The position numbers were made by a program, and so were the translations under genes. Under the pieces are notes generated by a model. That model saw only the letters and a list, made by a program, of their open reading frames with translations. It was not told the origin of the DNA and ran no database searches. This document shows, one piece after another, positions 51,486 through 58,618 of a stretch of 64,000 nt of DNA. The DNA lies in the NCBI GenBank assembly GCA_040219295.1, contig JAVJST010000005.1, positions 372,001-436,000 of the forward strand. The letters are read 5' to 3'. Each line of letters opens with the position of its first letter. Within the stretch, counting starts at the first letter, position 1. Source of the stretch: JAVJST01 sp040219295 (GTDB lineage: Bacteria > Pseudomonadota > Alphaproteobacteria > Rhodospirillales > Casp-alpha2).

Positions 51486-51545
51486 GTCGGCAACCGCGGT
51501 CATCGCGGCGGCCATCGGAGCAGTCGGGGTCCAGTTGCGGGTCAT
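51411..51545 (-). CDS. Leader peptide with Val/Leu/Thr/Ile regulatory codons
   Basis: A 44-codon ORF from the ATG at 51545 to the TAG at 51411. Residues 25-37 hold five Val, three Leu, three Thr, one Ile and only one other residue, as in ilv- and thr-type leader peptides. Codons 21-23 form segment 1 of the attenuator, and the stop codon region forms segment 2. A ribosome stalled at the Val/Leu/Thr run would mask segment 1 and free segment 2 to pair with segment 3. The ribosome site is weak (GGGGTAAAG far upstream). Confidence 0.65.
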   Translation of the reverse strand: MTRNWTPTAPMAAAMTAVADARARLAVVVLTVVTLITKQVHARA

Positions 51546-51623
51546 AACGAGAGTGGCTTTACCCCGAAACGCGTGAACGGCGCAACGGTTTTATTGTTGC
51601 AGGGACATTAAGATGTCGCGGTT

Positions 51624-51692
51624 CCAGCCCACTCCCCCTCCCGGCCACCCATCCAGGATGCTCGTGGGTGGCCGGGAGGGGAAGTGGGCTGG
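51624..51692. repeat. 28-bp stem palindrome after leuB
   Basis: Arms 51624-51651 and 51665-51692 are complementary over 28 bp with one mismatch, around a 13-nt loop. It lies 10 nt past the leuB stop. The core CCCTCCCGGCC... is C-rich like family B repeats but longer. It could act as the 3' end of leuB mRNA, without a strong T run. Confidence 0.8.
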
Positions 51693-51702
51693 CGCCGAAA
51701 AA

Positions 51703-52815
51703 CTAAGCGACCTTTTCCATCTCGGCGATGACGGCGTTGCCCATGTCCTCGGTCGAGACCTGGGTGCAGCCCGGCGTCATGATGTCGCCGGTGCGCTTGC
51801 CCGAGGCCAGCACCGCCTGCACCGCGTTCTCGATCATGTCGGCCTGGGCGCCCTCGTCGAACGAGTAGCGCAGGCACATGGCGTAGCTCAGGATCATGGC
51901 CAGCGGGTTGGCCTTGGACTGGCCGGCGATGTCGGGCGCGGTGCCGTGGACCGGCTCGTAGAGCGCCTTCCTGACGCCGTTCTCGTCCTCGGCGCCGAGC
52001 GACGCCGACGGCATCATGCCGAGCGATCCGGTCAGCATCGCCGCGCAGTCCGACAGCACGTCGCCGAACAGGTTGTCGGTGACCAGCACGTCGAACTGCT
52101 TGGGTTCGCGCACCAGCTGCATGGCGCAGTTGTCGGCGAGGATGTGGTGCAGTTCGACATCCTTGAAGCTTTTCTCGTGCACCTCGGTGACCACTTCGCG
52201 CCACAGCACGCCGGTCTCCATGACGTTCATCTTCTCGGCCGAGTGCACCTTGTTGGAGCGCTTGCGGGCCAGTTCGAAGGCGATCACGGCGATGCGCTCG
52301 ATCTCGGGCGTGGTGTAGACCTGGGTGTCGACGGCGCGCTTGGTGCCGTCCGCCAGCGTGGTGATCTCCTTGGGTTCACCGAAGTAAACGCCGCCGGTGA
52401 GCTCGCGCACGATCAGCATGTCGAGGCCCTCGACCAGCTCGCGCTTCAGCGCCGAGGCGTCGACCAGCGCGTCGAAGACGATGGCGGGGCGCAGGTTGGC
52501 GTAGAGATCCATTTCCTTGCGCAGCGCCAGCAGTCCGGCTTCCGGGCGGCAGTGGCGCGGCACCTTGCCGTCCCACTTCGGGCCGCCGACCGCGCCGAGC
52601 AGCACCGCGTCGGCGCTCATGGCGTCGGCCAGGGTTTCGTCCGACAGCGCCGAACCGTGCGCGTCGTATGCCGCGCCGCCGACCAGGCCCTCGTCGACGT
52701 CGAACGCGACCGAGCCCTTCTTCGCCTGCCAGTCGATGATGCGGCGGACCTCGTTCATGACCTCGGGGCCGATCCCGTCGCCGGGCAACATCAGGATTTT
52801 TCGGTTGGAAGACAT
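51703..52815 (-). CDS. leuB: 3-isopropylmalate dehydrogenase
   Basis: Third step of leucine synthesis, 370 residues from the ATG at 52815. KILMLPGDGIGPEVMNEVRR, the substrate Arg region LYANLRPAIVFD, the catalytic Tyr/Lys region, and the metal-binding segment LFGDVLSDCAAMLTGSLGMMPSAS are present; EPVHGTAPDIAGQSKANPLA completes the NAD pocket. It is on the same strand as leuC and leuD, but about 5.2 kb of unrelated genes separate them. Confidence 0.96.
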   Translation of the reverse strand: MSSNRKILMLPGDGIGPEVMNEVRRIIDWQAKKGSVAFDVDEGLVGGAAYDAHGSALSDETLADAMSADAVLLGAVGGPKWDGKVPRHCRPEAGLLALRKEMDLYANLRPAIVFDALVDASALKRELVEGLDMLIVRELTGGVYFGEPKEITTLADGTKRAVDTQVYTTPEIERIAVIAFELARKRSNKVHSAEKMNVMETGVLWREVVTEVHEKSFKDVELHHILADNCAMQLVREPKQFDVLVTDNLFGDVLSDCAAMLTGSLGMMPSASLGAEDENGVRKALYEPVHGTAPDIAGQSKANPLAMILSYAMCLRYSFDEGAQADMIENAVQAVLASGKRTGDIMTPGCTQVSTEDMGNAVIAEMEKVA

Positions 52816-52981
52816 GGGCGCGGTCCCTCTCGCGTGTGGAATACAAAATACCGGAGAGGGTGGTTTAAGGGGCGGGGCGGGAATGGTCAAATGCCGTGTG
52901 ACCCGGCCCGCCCGAGGGTCACGATAGCCATCGGAATGACCGTTCTGGAGTCCTTGATTCCAAAGGATTTTTCCGGTTCCG

Positions 52982-53033
52982 GGTCATTTCGGGTCATTTT
53001 TCCGGCGAATTTCGCCTAAGTCGCTGATTTTCA
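52982..53033 (-). repeat. Dispersed intergenic repeat with TGACC motifs, copy 2
   Basis: The reverse complement aligns gaplessly to 40609-40660 (shared AAAATCA, GACTTAGG, CCGGAAAA, TGACC). More TGACC/GGTCA motifs lie on either side (52900-53100). Confidence 0.65.
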
Positions 53034-53109
53034 ACAATTCCCGATTCCCGGCGATGACCTTTCCTGACCCGGGGGTGACCGCCGGATGACCATTCGGTTT
53101 CCTGTCGTA

Positions 53110-53192
53110 CTTCGATACGACCTTCGGTCTACTCAGCATGAGGGAAACCGAATGGCCTCACCCTGCGTAGCGCGTCCGCGCGCGTATCGAAG
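53110..53192. repeat. REP-like palindromic repeat, family A copy 2
   Basis: CTTCGATACG (53110-53119) and CGTATCGAAG (53183-53192) are the outer arms; CTACTCAGCATGAGG and CCTCACCCTGCGTAG are the inner arms. Same plan as 3959-4050. Confidence 0.8.
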
Positions 53193-53322
53193 GGCGATGC
53201 CCGTTGGATATCGTCGACAGGCATATTCACGATGGAAAAGAACGCAACCAATATAGGAAAAAAAGCATAGATTGTCAAGAGAGATTGGCCGCCGGAGAAA
53301 ACGGCTCCGCGGCGACCGGCAT

Positions 53323-53832
53323 CTACGATTCTTCGTACTCGTCCGTGACCCAATAGTGGACCAGCACCCGATCGACCTCCTTGCCGTCGTCCGCGAGCGG
53401 CATCTCGATGACGGACAGATGGTAGAAACGCCGGTTCTCGTAGCGCAGCGGCCCGGACGAGCGCGCGATCAGCCGTTCCGTTACCAGCTTCTCCGACAAC
53501 CGGAACTCGACATCGGAAAAGAACTGTTCGGGGGCATCCCGAATTTCGGTGCCGGTCAGGTCCATATCGTAGACTCTTGCGATGTTCGATCCGAACAGGC
53601 GAAACCGCGCGTTGTACGGGTTGGCGCAGATCACGTCCTCGACGTTGACCCACCCGTACCAGTCCGTGAAATCGCCGATCGGATCGTAATCGCGCCAGGC
53701 CGGCAGGCGGCCGTCGGAAATCCGGCTCTGCCACAGAGCGACGAAATCCGCCTGCGCCCCGAACGTCTCGGGATCGGTGGAGGGCTCGAAAATTTCGTAC
53801 TGCCAGTCGTCGTCCGCTTGCCAGAACGCCAT
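53323..53832 (-). CDS. PAS_5-like (DUF1457-type) protein, paralog 1
   Basis: A 169-residue soluble protein resembling the alphaproteobacterial PAS_5 family. Shared landmarks with the next gene are FVALWQSR, GRLPAWRDYDP, the WYGWVNVEDV segment, NARFRLFGSNIARVYDMDLTG and a C-terminal strand rich in charged residues. The role is unknown; single PAS domains of this type are thought to be sensors. It lies downstream of paralog 2 on the same strand with a 124-nt gap. Confidence 0.75.
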   Translation of the reverse strand: MAFWQADDDWQYEIFEPSTDPETFGAQADFVALWQSRISDGRLPAWRDYDPIGDFTDWYGWVNVEDVICANPYNARFRLFGSNIARVYDMDLTGTEIRDAPEQFFSDVEFRLSEKLVTERLIARSSGPLRYENRRFYHLSVIEMPLADDGKEVDRVLVHYWVTDEYEES

Positions 53833-53956
53833 GTGTGGTTGGTCACTTGTTGAATCGAAGCGAGAGTAAACGCGCGGATGATATCATGCTTTCATCGCGC
53901 CGCCGAGTACGCAGGCGGACTGGGACCACGACGGGAGTACGGCGCCGACGTCGCCG

Positions 53957-54466
53957 TCAACCCCGCTCGCCTTCCTTCACCACCGCGTTCAGGACCAGCA
54001 TGCGGTCGACATCGACGCCGTTGTCGGCCAGCGGCAACTCGATGACGCACAATTCGTGGAAGCGCCGGTCCTGCCACCGGACCGTTCCCGACGACCGTCC
54101 GATCAGTTTCTCCGTGACCAGTTTCTCCGACATTAGATACTCCACCTCGGTGAAGAACCGCCCCGGCACGTCGCGGATGACCTCGCCGGTCAGGTCGCTT
54201 CCGTAGATCGTCGTGATGTTGGTGCCGAACAGCCGGAACCGCGCGTTGTAGGGCGCGGCGCAAAGGACATCCTCGACATTCACCCAGCCGTACCAGTTGC
54301 GGAAGTCCTCGATCGGGTCAAAATCCCGCCACGCCGGCAACCGGCCCGCCGGAGACTTGCTCCTCCACATCTCGACGAACGAGGCCTGGTTTCCGAAAAT
54401 CGACGGATCGGTCGAGATCTCGAAAACCTCGTACAGCCAGCCGTTGTTGCGTCGCCAGAGAGTCAT
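53957..54466 (-). CDS. PAS_5-like protein, paralog 2
   Basis: A 169-residue paralog of the gene at 53323, the same length and alignable end to end (FVEMWRSK, GRLPAWRDFDP, WYGWVNVEDV, NARFRLFGTNITTIYGSDLTG, RLIGRSSG-type segment). It probably arose by tandem duplication. A third, more distant copy is at 56792 on the other strand. Confidence 0.75.
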   Translation of the reverse strand: MTLWRRNNGWLYEVFEISTDPSIFGNQASFVEMWRSKSPAGRLPAWRDFDPIEDFRNWYGWVNVEDVLCAAPYNARFRLFGTNITTIYGSDLTGEVIRDVPGRFFTEVEYLMSEKLVTEKLIGRSSGTVRWQDRRFHELCVIELPLADNGVDVDRMLVLNAVVKEGERG

Positions 54467-54637
54467 TCCGAATCCATCATGCTAGACGCCGGAACGGCGA
54501 TGGTCTGTCAGGTCGACCCGAGTGCTTGGTTGGTCGCGCACCAACGATTGATCCTCACCCCCGCGAAGGCCTTGAGTCCAGTGGTTCCGACGGTCGGGAC
54601 TCCCGCCTGCAAGTGCGCGGGAATGACGATCAGCGAA

Positions 54638-55537
54638 CTAGACCCGCTCGCCGGGCAGGGTGATTTCCTCGCCCTGGACCAGGTAGCGGTAGGACCACGA
54701 CCAGATCGAGGTCATGACGCACAGCGAGACGATGCCGACCGGCACGTTCATCACCACCAGCAGGACCTGGTTCCAGACCGGGATCACCGGCATGTCGGCC
54801 CCGGCCGCCCCGATCATGCTGAACACGGTGGCGCCGAGCACCGCGAAGGTGATGACGAAGGTCAGGACCGCGACCGGGATGATGGCCAGCACGTGGGCGC
54901 CGATCAGCCGCCAGGTATTGCCCTGGGTATGGCGCCACGAGGCGCGGAAGGTGAAGCGGTCGCCGATGGCGGCGGCCGGGAACACCAGCGACAGCCTGAG
55001 CATCAGGCCGACGAAAAAGGCCCACACCAGCAACAGCGCGACGACCAGCGATAGCCCGGCAATGACGTTTTCGCCGGCGATCCGCTCCAGCGTGAACACG
55101 GCGGCGAAGGTGCCGACCGTGAGCGCCGCAGCGGCGAGGAAGACGATGATGTAGAACAGGATCAGCTTGCCGAAGTAGAGCCATTCCGTGTTGCCGACCA
55201 CGTAGCGCAGCCGCGAGCCCCCGTCGCCGTGACCGAGCAGCACGAGACGGTGCCATGCGGTGATCGTCGGGATCACGGCGAGTGCGCCGGCAATGGCCAG
55301 CGCCAGCACGACGATGGCGGAGAACGGGTCGGGATCGACCCCGGCGGCGAGTTCCTCGGGCGCCGCGCCGTCGGTCGCATAGAGCGAATAGGCGTTGTGC
55401 GCGATGCTGAGGCCGAACGGGATGGCGGCGAGCTTGAGCGCCAGACCGGCATTCCTGATCAGCGCCAGGTAGGACGCCATGACCGTGCGCCACACGGGCA
55501 GGCGGCGCTGCTGGTAGTCCGGCGGCTGGTCGCTCAT
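54638..55537 (-). CDS. Membrane protein, tandem paralog 1
   Basis: A 299-residue integral membrane protein with about six hydrophobic segments. The N-terminus RLPVWRTVMASYLALIRNAG and the C-terminus SIWSWSYRYLVQGEEITLPGERV are nearly the same as in the next gene. I do not recognise a function. Its start overlaps the stop of paralog 2 by 4 nt (ATGA). Confidence 0.7.
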   Translation of the reverse strand: MSDQPPDYQQRRLPVWRTVMASYLALIRNAGLALKLAAIPFGLSIAHNAYSLYATDGAAPEELAAGVDPDPFSAIVVLALAIAGALAVIPTITAWHRLVLLGHGDGGSRLRYVVGNTEWLYFGKLILFYIIVFLAAAALTVGTFAAVFTLERIAGENVIAGLSLVVALLLVWAFFVGLMLRLSLVFPAAAIGDRFTFRASWRHTQGNTWRLIGAHVLAIIPVAVLTFVITFAVLGATVFSMIGAAGADMPVIPVWNQVLLVVMNVPVGIVSLCVMTSIWSWSYRYLVQGEEITLPGERV

Positions 55538-56394
55538 GCGGTGCGCTCCCCGGGCAGGACGATGTCTTCGCCCTCCACAAGATAGCGGTAGGACCAGGAC
55601 CACATTGAGGTCATGACGAACACACTAGCAATCCAAACGAAAGTACCGAAGACCTGAAATATTGCAGCCGCTATTGGACCAGGTTCGAGTGCTACAGAGA
55701 AGAGTAGGAAATATGCGTCGTTGGAGATCGGGTGCAAATTATTCAGAACCCAGAACGGAAAATGCGTGATCACAAGGGCTAGGAACAACCGCCAAGTGTT
55801 ATTCTCCGACGCTTCCCACGACTTGATGAAGGAGAACTTCGAACTGATCGCGGTTGCCGGAAACACGAGGGCGAGCCGCTGGCAGAAAGCCATAAGAACG
55901 GCGCTCGCCGGTACGATCAAGAAAAGCACGAATGGCCCAATAGACGACGCAAGAGATGCGCTGAACCAAAGGAGTGGAATCGTAATCGGCAGGCTCACAA
56001 ACAAGACGAGAATGACCGCGATCAGAGTCCGTCCCACATAAGCGAGCTCCGCACGGGCGATCCGATACCGCAGGTTCGATTTTGGGTCGTCGCGTCCCAG
56101 TAGAACGAGCCTATGCCAAGCCGTAATGGCTGGAACAAGAAGAAGGGCGTTCAATAGAGGGATGACGGGACCTGAATAAGAGAGAAACGCCAAGTCGACA
56201 GTGATCGTGACCTCGGTTTCCCTGCCTGACTCGATTGTCTCCGTGAAGGTATAGATCGCTACAATGATACCGAATACCAGCGGGATGAATCCGAGCTTCA
56301 ACGCCAGTCCTGCGTTCCTGAACAGAACGAGATATGAAGCTTTGACCGTTTGCCAGACCGGCAAGGGCCGGTTCTGAAACACTGTCTCGCTCAT
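55534..56394 (-). CDS. Membrane protein, tandem paralog 2, lower GC
   Basis: A 286-residue paralog of the gene at 54638: PLPVWQTVKASYLVLFRNAG at the start, PAITAWHRLVLLGRDDPKSN in the middle, SMWSWSYRYLVEGEDIVLPGERTA at the end. Its DNA is visibly richer in A and T and in non-GC third positions than its neighbour and the rest of the window. That suggests a different origin or slower amelioration. Function unknown. Confidence 0.7.
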   Translation of the reverse strand: MSETVFQNRPLPVWQTVKASYLVLFRNAGLALKLGFIPLVFGIIVAIYTFTETIESGRETEVTITVDLAFLSYSGPVIPLLNALLLVPAITAWHRLVLLGRDDPKSNLRYRIARAELAYVGRTLIAVILVLFVSLPITIPLLWFSASLASSIGPFVLFLIVPASAVLMAFCQRLALVFPATAISSKFSFIKSWEASENNTWRLFLALVITHFPFWVLNNLHPISNDAYFLLFSVALEPGPIAAAIFQVFGTFVWIASVFVMTSMWSWSYRYLVEGEDIVLPGERTA

Positions 56395-56791
56395 ACGCGC
56401 ACCCCCCTTATTCTTCGTTGCCCCAACCCTACACGCGGGACGGGAAATGGCCAATGGGAAGTGCGCGTGGTCAGCAAACCCGACCCCCACCCAGTCCCTC
56501 CCCCTTGAAGGGGGGAGGGTTCGGGAGGGGGTGTCGACCCGGCGTCCTTATAGGGAAATGGCGCGTAGGGCCTTGCGGCCGCTCCCGCTTCGACGGGTTC
56601 AGCGTGAGGGGTTGTGGTGATCCATGGCCTCGTCCTGAGCTTGACGAAGGGCGAGGGCGGCAACGGCGGGGCCTTGCGGCCGCTCCCGCTTCGACGGGCT
56701 CAGCGTGAGGGGGCAAGGCGTCCCGAACAAGTCGCCACCCGCGCGGCGGCGTGCTAGCGTCGGTCTGGAGAGGACGCGGAACGGGGGCGGC
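56395..56791. repeat. Repeat-rich intergenic region
   Basis: No gene is supported in about 400 nt. It contains a family B palindrome (56482-56543) and a 43-nt direct repeat (family C) at 56569-56611 and 56670-56712, differing at one base. Between the copies lies CCTCGTCCTGAGCTTGACG, which pairs with the CGACGGG(T/C)TCAGCGTGAGG part of each copy. Confidence 0.75.
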
Positions 56792-57307
56792 ATGCTGTTC
56801 AAGCAGATCGACGGCTGGACCTACGAGTACTTTCCCTCCGGCGAGAGCTTCTCCTGCCCGGATCACGCGGCCGGCTTCGTCGAGCTCTGGGCGCAGAAAC
56901 GCGGCGGCCGGATCGGCCCGGCGCTCAAGGATTACGACTGGGACGAACTGAAGCCGTGGTGGGGCCGGATGGTCATCACCGACATTCTGCGCGATCCGTT
57001 CGACTACCGTTACCGGCTTTTCGGCACGCACCTGACGGACGTGTTCGAGACCGATCCGACCGGCCGGAAGGCGTCGGAGCTGATGGACGACACGCGCTAC
57101 GAGATCTCGCACGACATGCAGTTCTACCGCTTCCTGTGCGACAACCCGGCGGTCGTGCACAGCCACGGCGTGCTCTACTGGCAGGACCGCGACCACATCG
57201 AGTGCGATTTCGTCGAGGTCCCGCTGTCGCACGACGGCGTCACCGTCACCAACGTGTTCTCGGTGTTCAGCTCGGGAAGCTGGGTGCGCGACGACGGGCT
57301 GCCGTGA
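56792..57307 (+). CDS. PAS_5-like protein, paralog 3 (divergent)
   Basis: A 171-residue protein, distant paralog of 53323 and 53957. The plan is the same: FVELWAQKRGG, DYDWDELKPWWGRMVITDI, YRYRLFGTHLTDVFETDPTG, a later DRDHIECDFVEVPLSHDG strand. It lies on the plus strand, between two blocks of palindromic repeats. The ATG at 56792 has GGGGGCGGC upstream. Function unknown. Confidence 0.7.
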   Translation: MLFKQIDGWTYEYFPSGESFSCPDHAAGFVELWAQKRGGRIGPALKDYDWDELKPWWGRMVITDILRDPFDYRYRLFGTHLTDVFETDPTGRKASELMDDTRYEISHDMQFYRFLCDNPAVVHSHGVLYWQDRDHIECDFVEVPLSHDGVTVTNVFSVFSSGSWVRDDGLP

Positions 57308-57328
57308 GGGAGAGGGATCCGCATCATA

Positions 57329-57422
57329 CCCCTCACCCTGTCCCTCTCCCTCAAGGGGAGAGGGAACCATGTTGGATTGTTCGTTCCCTCCCCCTTGAAG
57401 GGGGAGGGTTAGGGTGGGGGTG
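57329..57422. repeat. Palindromic repeat, family B copy 3
   Basis: Two tandem hairpins (CCCTCTCCCTC-AA-GGGGAGAGGG and CCCTCCCCCTT-GAAGGGGGAGGG) flanked by CCCCTCACCC and GGGTGGGGG. The same construction is seen at 6701-6784. Confidence 0.75.
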
Positions 57423-57457
57423 CCCATTCGATACGCCGACGGAGGCCGGAACCGCTG

Positions 57458-57775
57458 TTACGGCGGCCATTGGTCGAATTTGCCGCGCTTCTTCGATTCC
57501 TCCATCTGCCGCAGCCGCTCACCGGCCCGGTCGGCGCGGTACTCGGCCTCGCGGCGTTCCCGTTCGCGCCGCGACCTGACGCCGATCCAGTAGATGAAGA
57601 AGCCGCCGGCCTCGATGCCGAGGAGGCCGACGATGACGTACTTGAGGATCGTGGAAATCCAGGGAACGTCGACGAGATAGAAGAACAGGCCGCCAGCGAT
57701 CCAGACGATCAGCGCCGCCCAGACGGCTTCCTGCCATCCGCTGCGGTCGTCGGCCTGTAGGTCGTAACGAGGCAC
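57458..57775 (-). CDS. Small membrane protein with a coiled-coil C-terminus
   Basis: A 105-residue protein starting at a GTG (57775). Two membrane segments (VWAALIVWIAGGLFFYLV and TILKYVIVGLLGIEAGGFFIYWI) are followed by a strongly charged helix (RSRRERERREAEYRADRAG) with coiled-coil character. I recognise no family. The gene is isolated. Confidence 0.6.
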   Translation of the reverse strand: MPRYDLQADDRSGWQEAVWAALIVWIAGGLFFYLVDVPWISTILKYVIVGLLGIEAGGFFIYWIGVRSRRERERREAEYRADRAGERLRQMEESKKRGKFDQWPP

Positions 57776-57894
57776 GGTCCGGTGAGTCCCAAACGTTGCC
57801 GCTACACAGAGCGTAGCACGACGCCGGGTCGCGCGTTACTGCTTCGGTGATTTCGGGCGCCGGTCCCGCACGGGAATGACGGACCAGCTACTGG

Positions 57895-57989
57895 CCTCAT
57901 CCTGAGGAACGCGTCAGCGCGTCTCGAAGGGTGGGGCCCTGCGGCGCCTCGTGCTTCGATACGGGGCTCCGCCCCTACTCAGCATGAGG
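57895..57989. repeat. REP-like palindromic repeat, family A copy 3 (rearranged)
   Basis: Contains the same modules as copies 1 and 2 in another order: CCTCATCCTGAGG and TCTCGAAGG first, then CTTCGATACG (57954-57963), a GGGGC/GCCCC stem and CTACTCAGCATGAGGG. It ends 13 nt before the leuD stop and may act as the 3' boundary of the leuCD mRNA. Confidence 0.75.
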
Positions 57990-58001
57990 GAAGGGGAAGG
58001 C

Positions 58002-58607
58002 TCACAGCCAAGGCGTCTCGTGCGCGCGCTTGCTTTCGAACGAGTCGATGCTGGCGGCTTTCTGCAGGGTCAGGCCGATGTCGTCGAGGCCGTTCATCAG
58101 GCAGTGCTTGCGGAAGGCATCGACGTCGAAGGCCACCGAACCGCCGTCGGGACCGGTGATCGTCTGGCTTTCCAGATCGACGGTCATGGTCGCGTTGGCG
58201 CCGCGCTCGGCGTCGTCCATCAGCTTGTCGAGGTCTTCCTGCGACACGCGGACCGGCAGGATGCCGTTCTTGAAGCAGTTGTTGTAGAAGATGTCGGCGA
58301 AGCTGGTCGAAATGACGCAGCGGATACCGAAATCGAGCAGCGCCCACGGCGCGTGTTCGCGCGACGAGCCGCAGCCGAAGTTGTCGCCCGCGACCAGGAT
58401 CTGAGCATTGCGGTAGGCCGGCTTGTTGAGGACGAACGTCTCGATCTCGTTGCCGTCGTCGTCGTAGCGCATCTCGAAGAACAGCGACTTGCCGAGACCG
58501 GTCCGCTTGATGGTCTTGAGGAACTGCTTCGGGATGATCATGTCGGTGTCGACGTTGCGGATGTTCATCGGCGCGGCGACGCCGGTCAGGGTGGTGAACT
58601 TTTCCAT
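58002..58607 (-). CDS. leuD: 3-isopropylmalate dehydratase small subunit
   Basis: Swivelling small subunit of isopropylmalate isomerase, 201 residues from the ATG at 58607. MNIRNVDTDMIIPKQFLKTI and the active-site loop GDNFGCGSSREHAPWAL are diagnostic. It starts 11 nt after leuC ends; the two subunits form one enzyme. Confidence 0.96.
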   Translation of the reverse strand: MEKFTTLTGVAAPMNIRNVDTDMIIPKQFLKTIKRTGLGKSLFFEMRYDDDGNEIETFVLNKPAYRNAQILVAGDNFGCGSSREHAPWALLDFGIRCVISTSFADIFYNNCFKNGILPVRVSQEDLDKLMDDAERGANATMTVDLESQTITGPDGGSVAFDVDAFRKHCLMNGLDDIGLTLQKAASIDSFESKRAHETPWL

Positions 58608-58618
58608 GATCTGACTCC

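Larger units (their letters stand above)
52816..53322. other. Gene-free region upstream of leuB
   Basis: About 500 nt without a gene. It holds the leuB promoter region, a cluster of GGTCA/TGACC motifs with one copy of the dispersed TGACC repeat (52982-53033), and a family A palindrome (53110-53192). An AT-rich stretch near 53235-53275 precedes the 3' end of the PAS_5 gene. Confidence 0.6.

Noticed and set aside
52816..58001. Segment as a prophage, integron or CRISPR locus
   Set aside because: No integrase, capsid, cas or regularly spaced repeats; the repeats are palindromic REP-like elements at irregular spacing.
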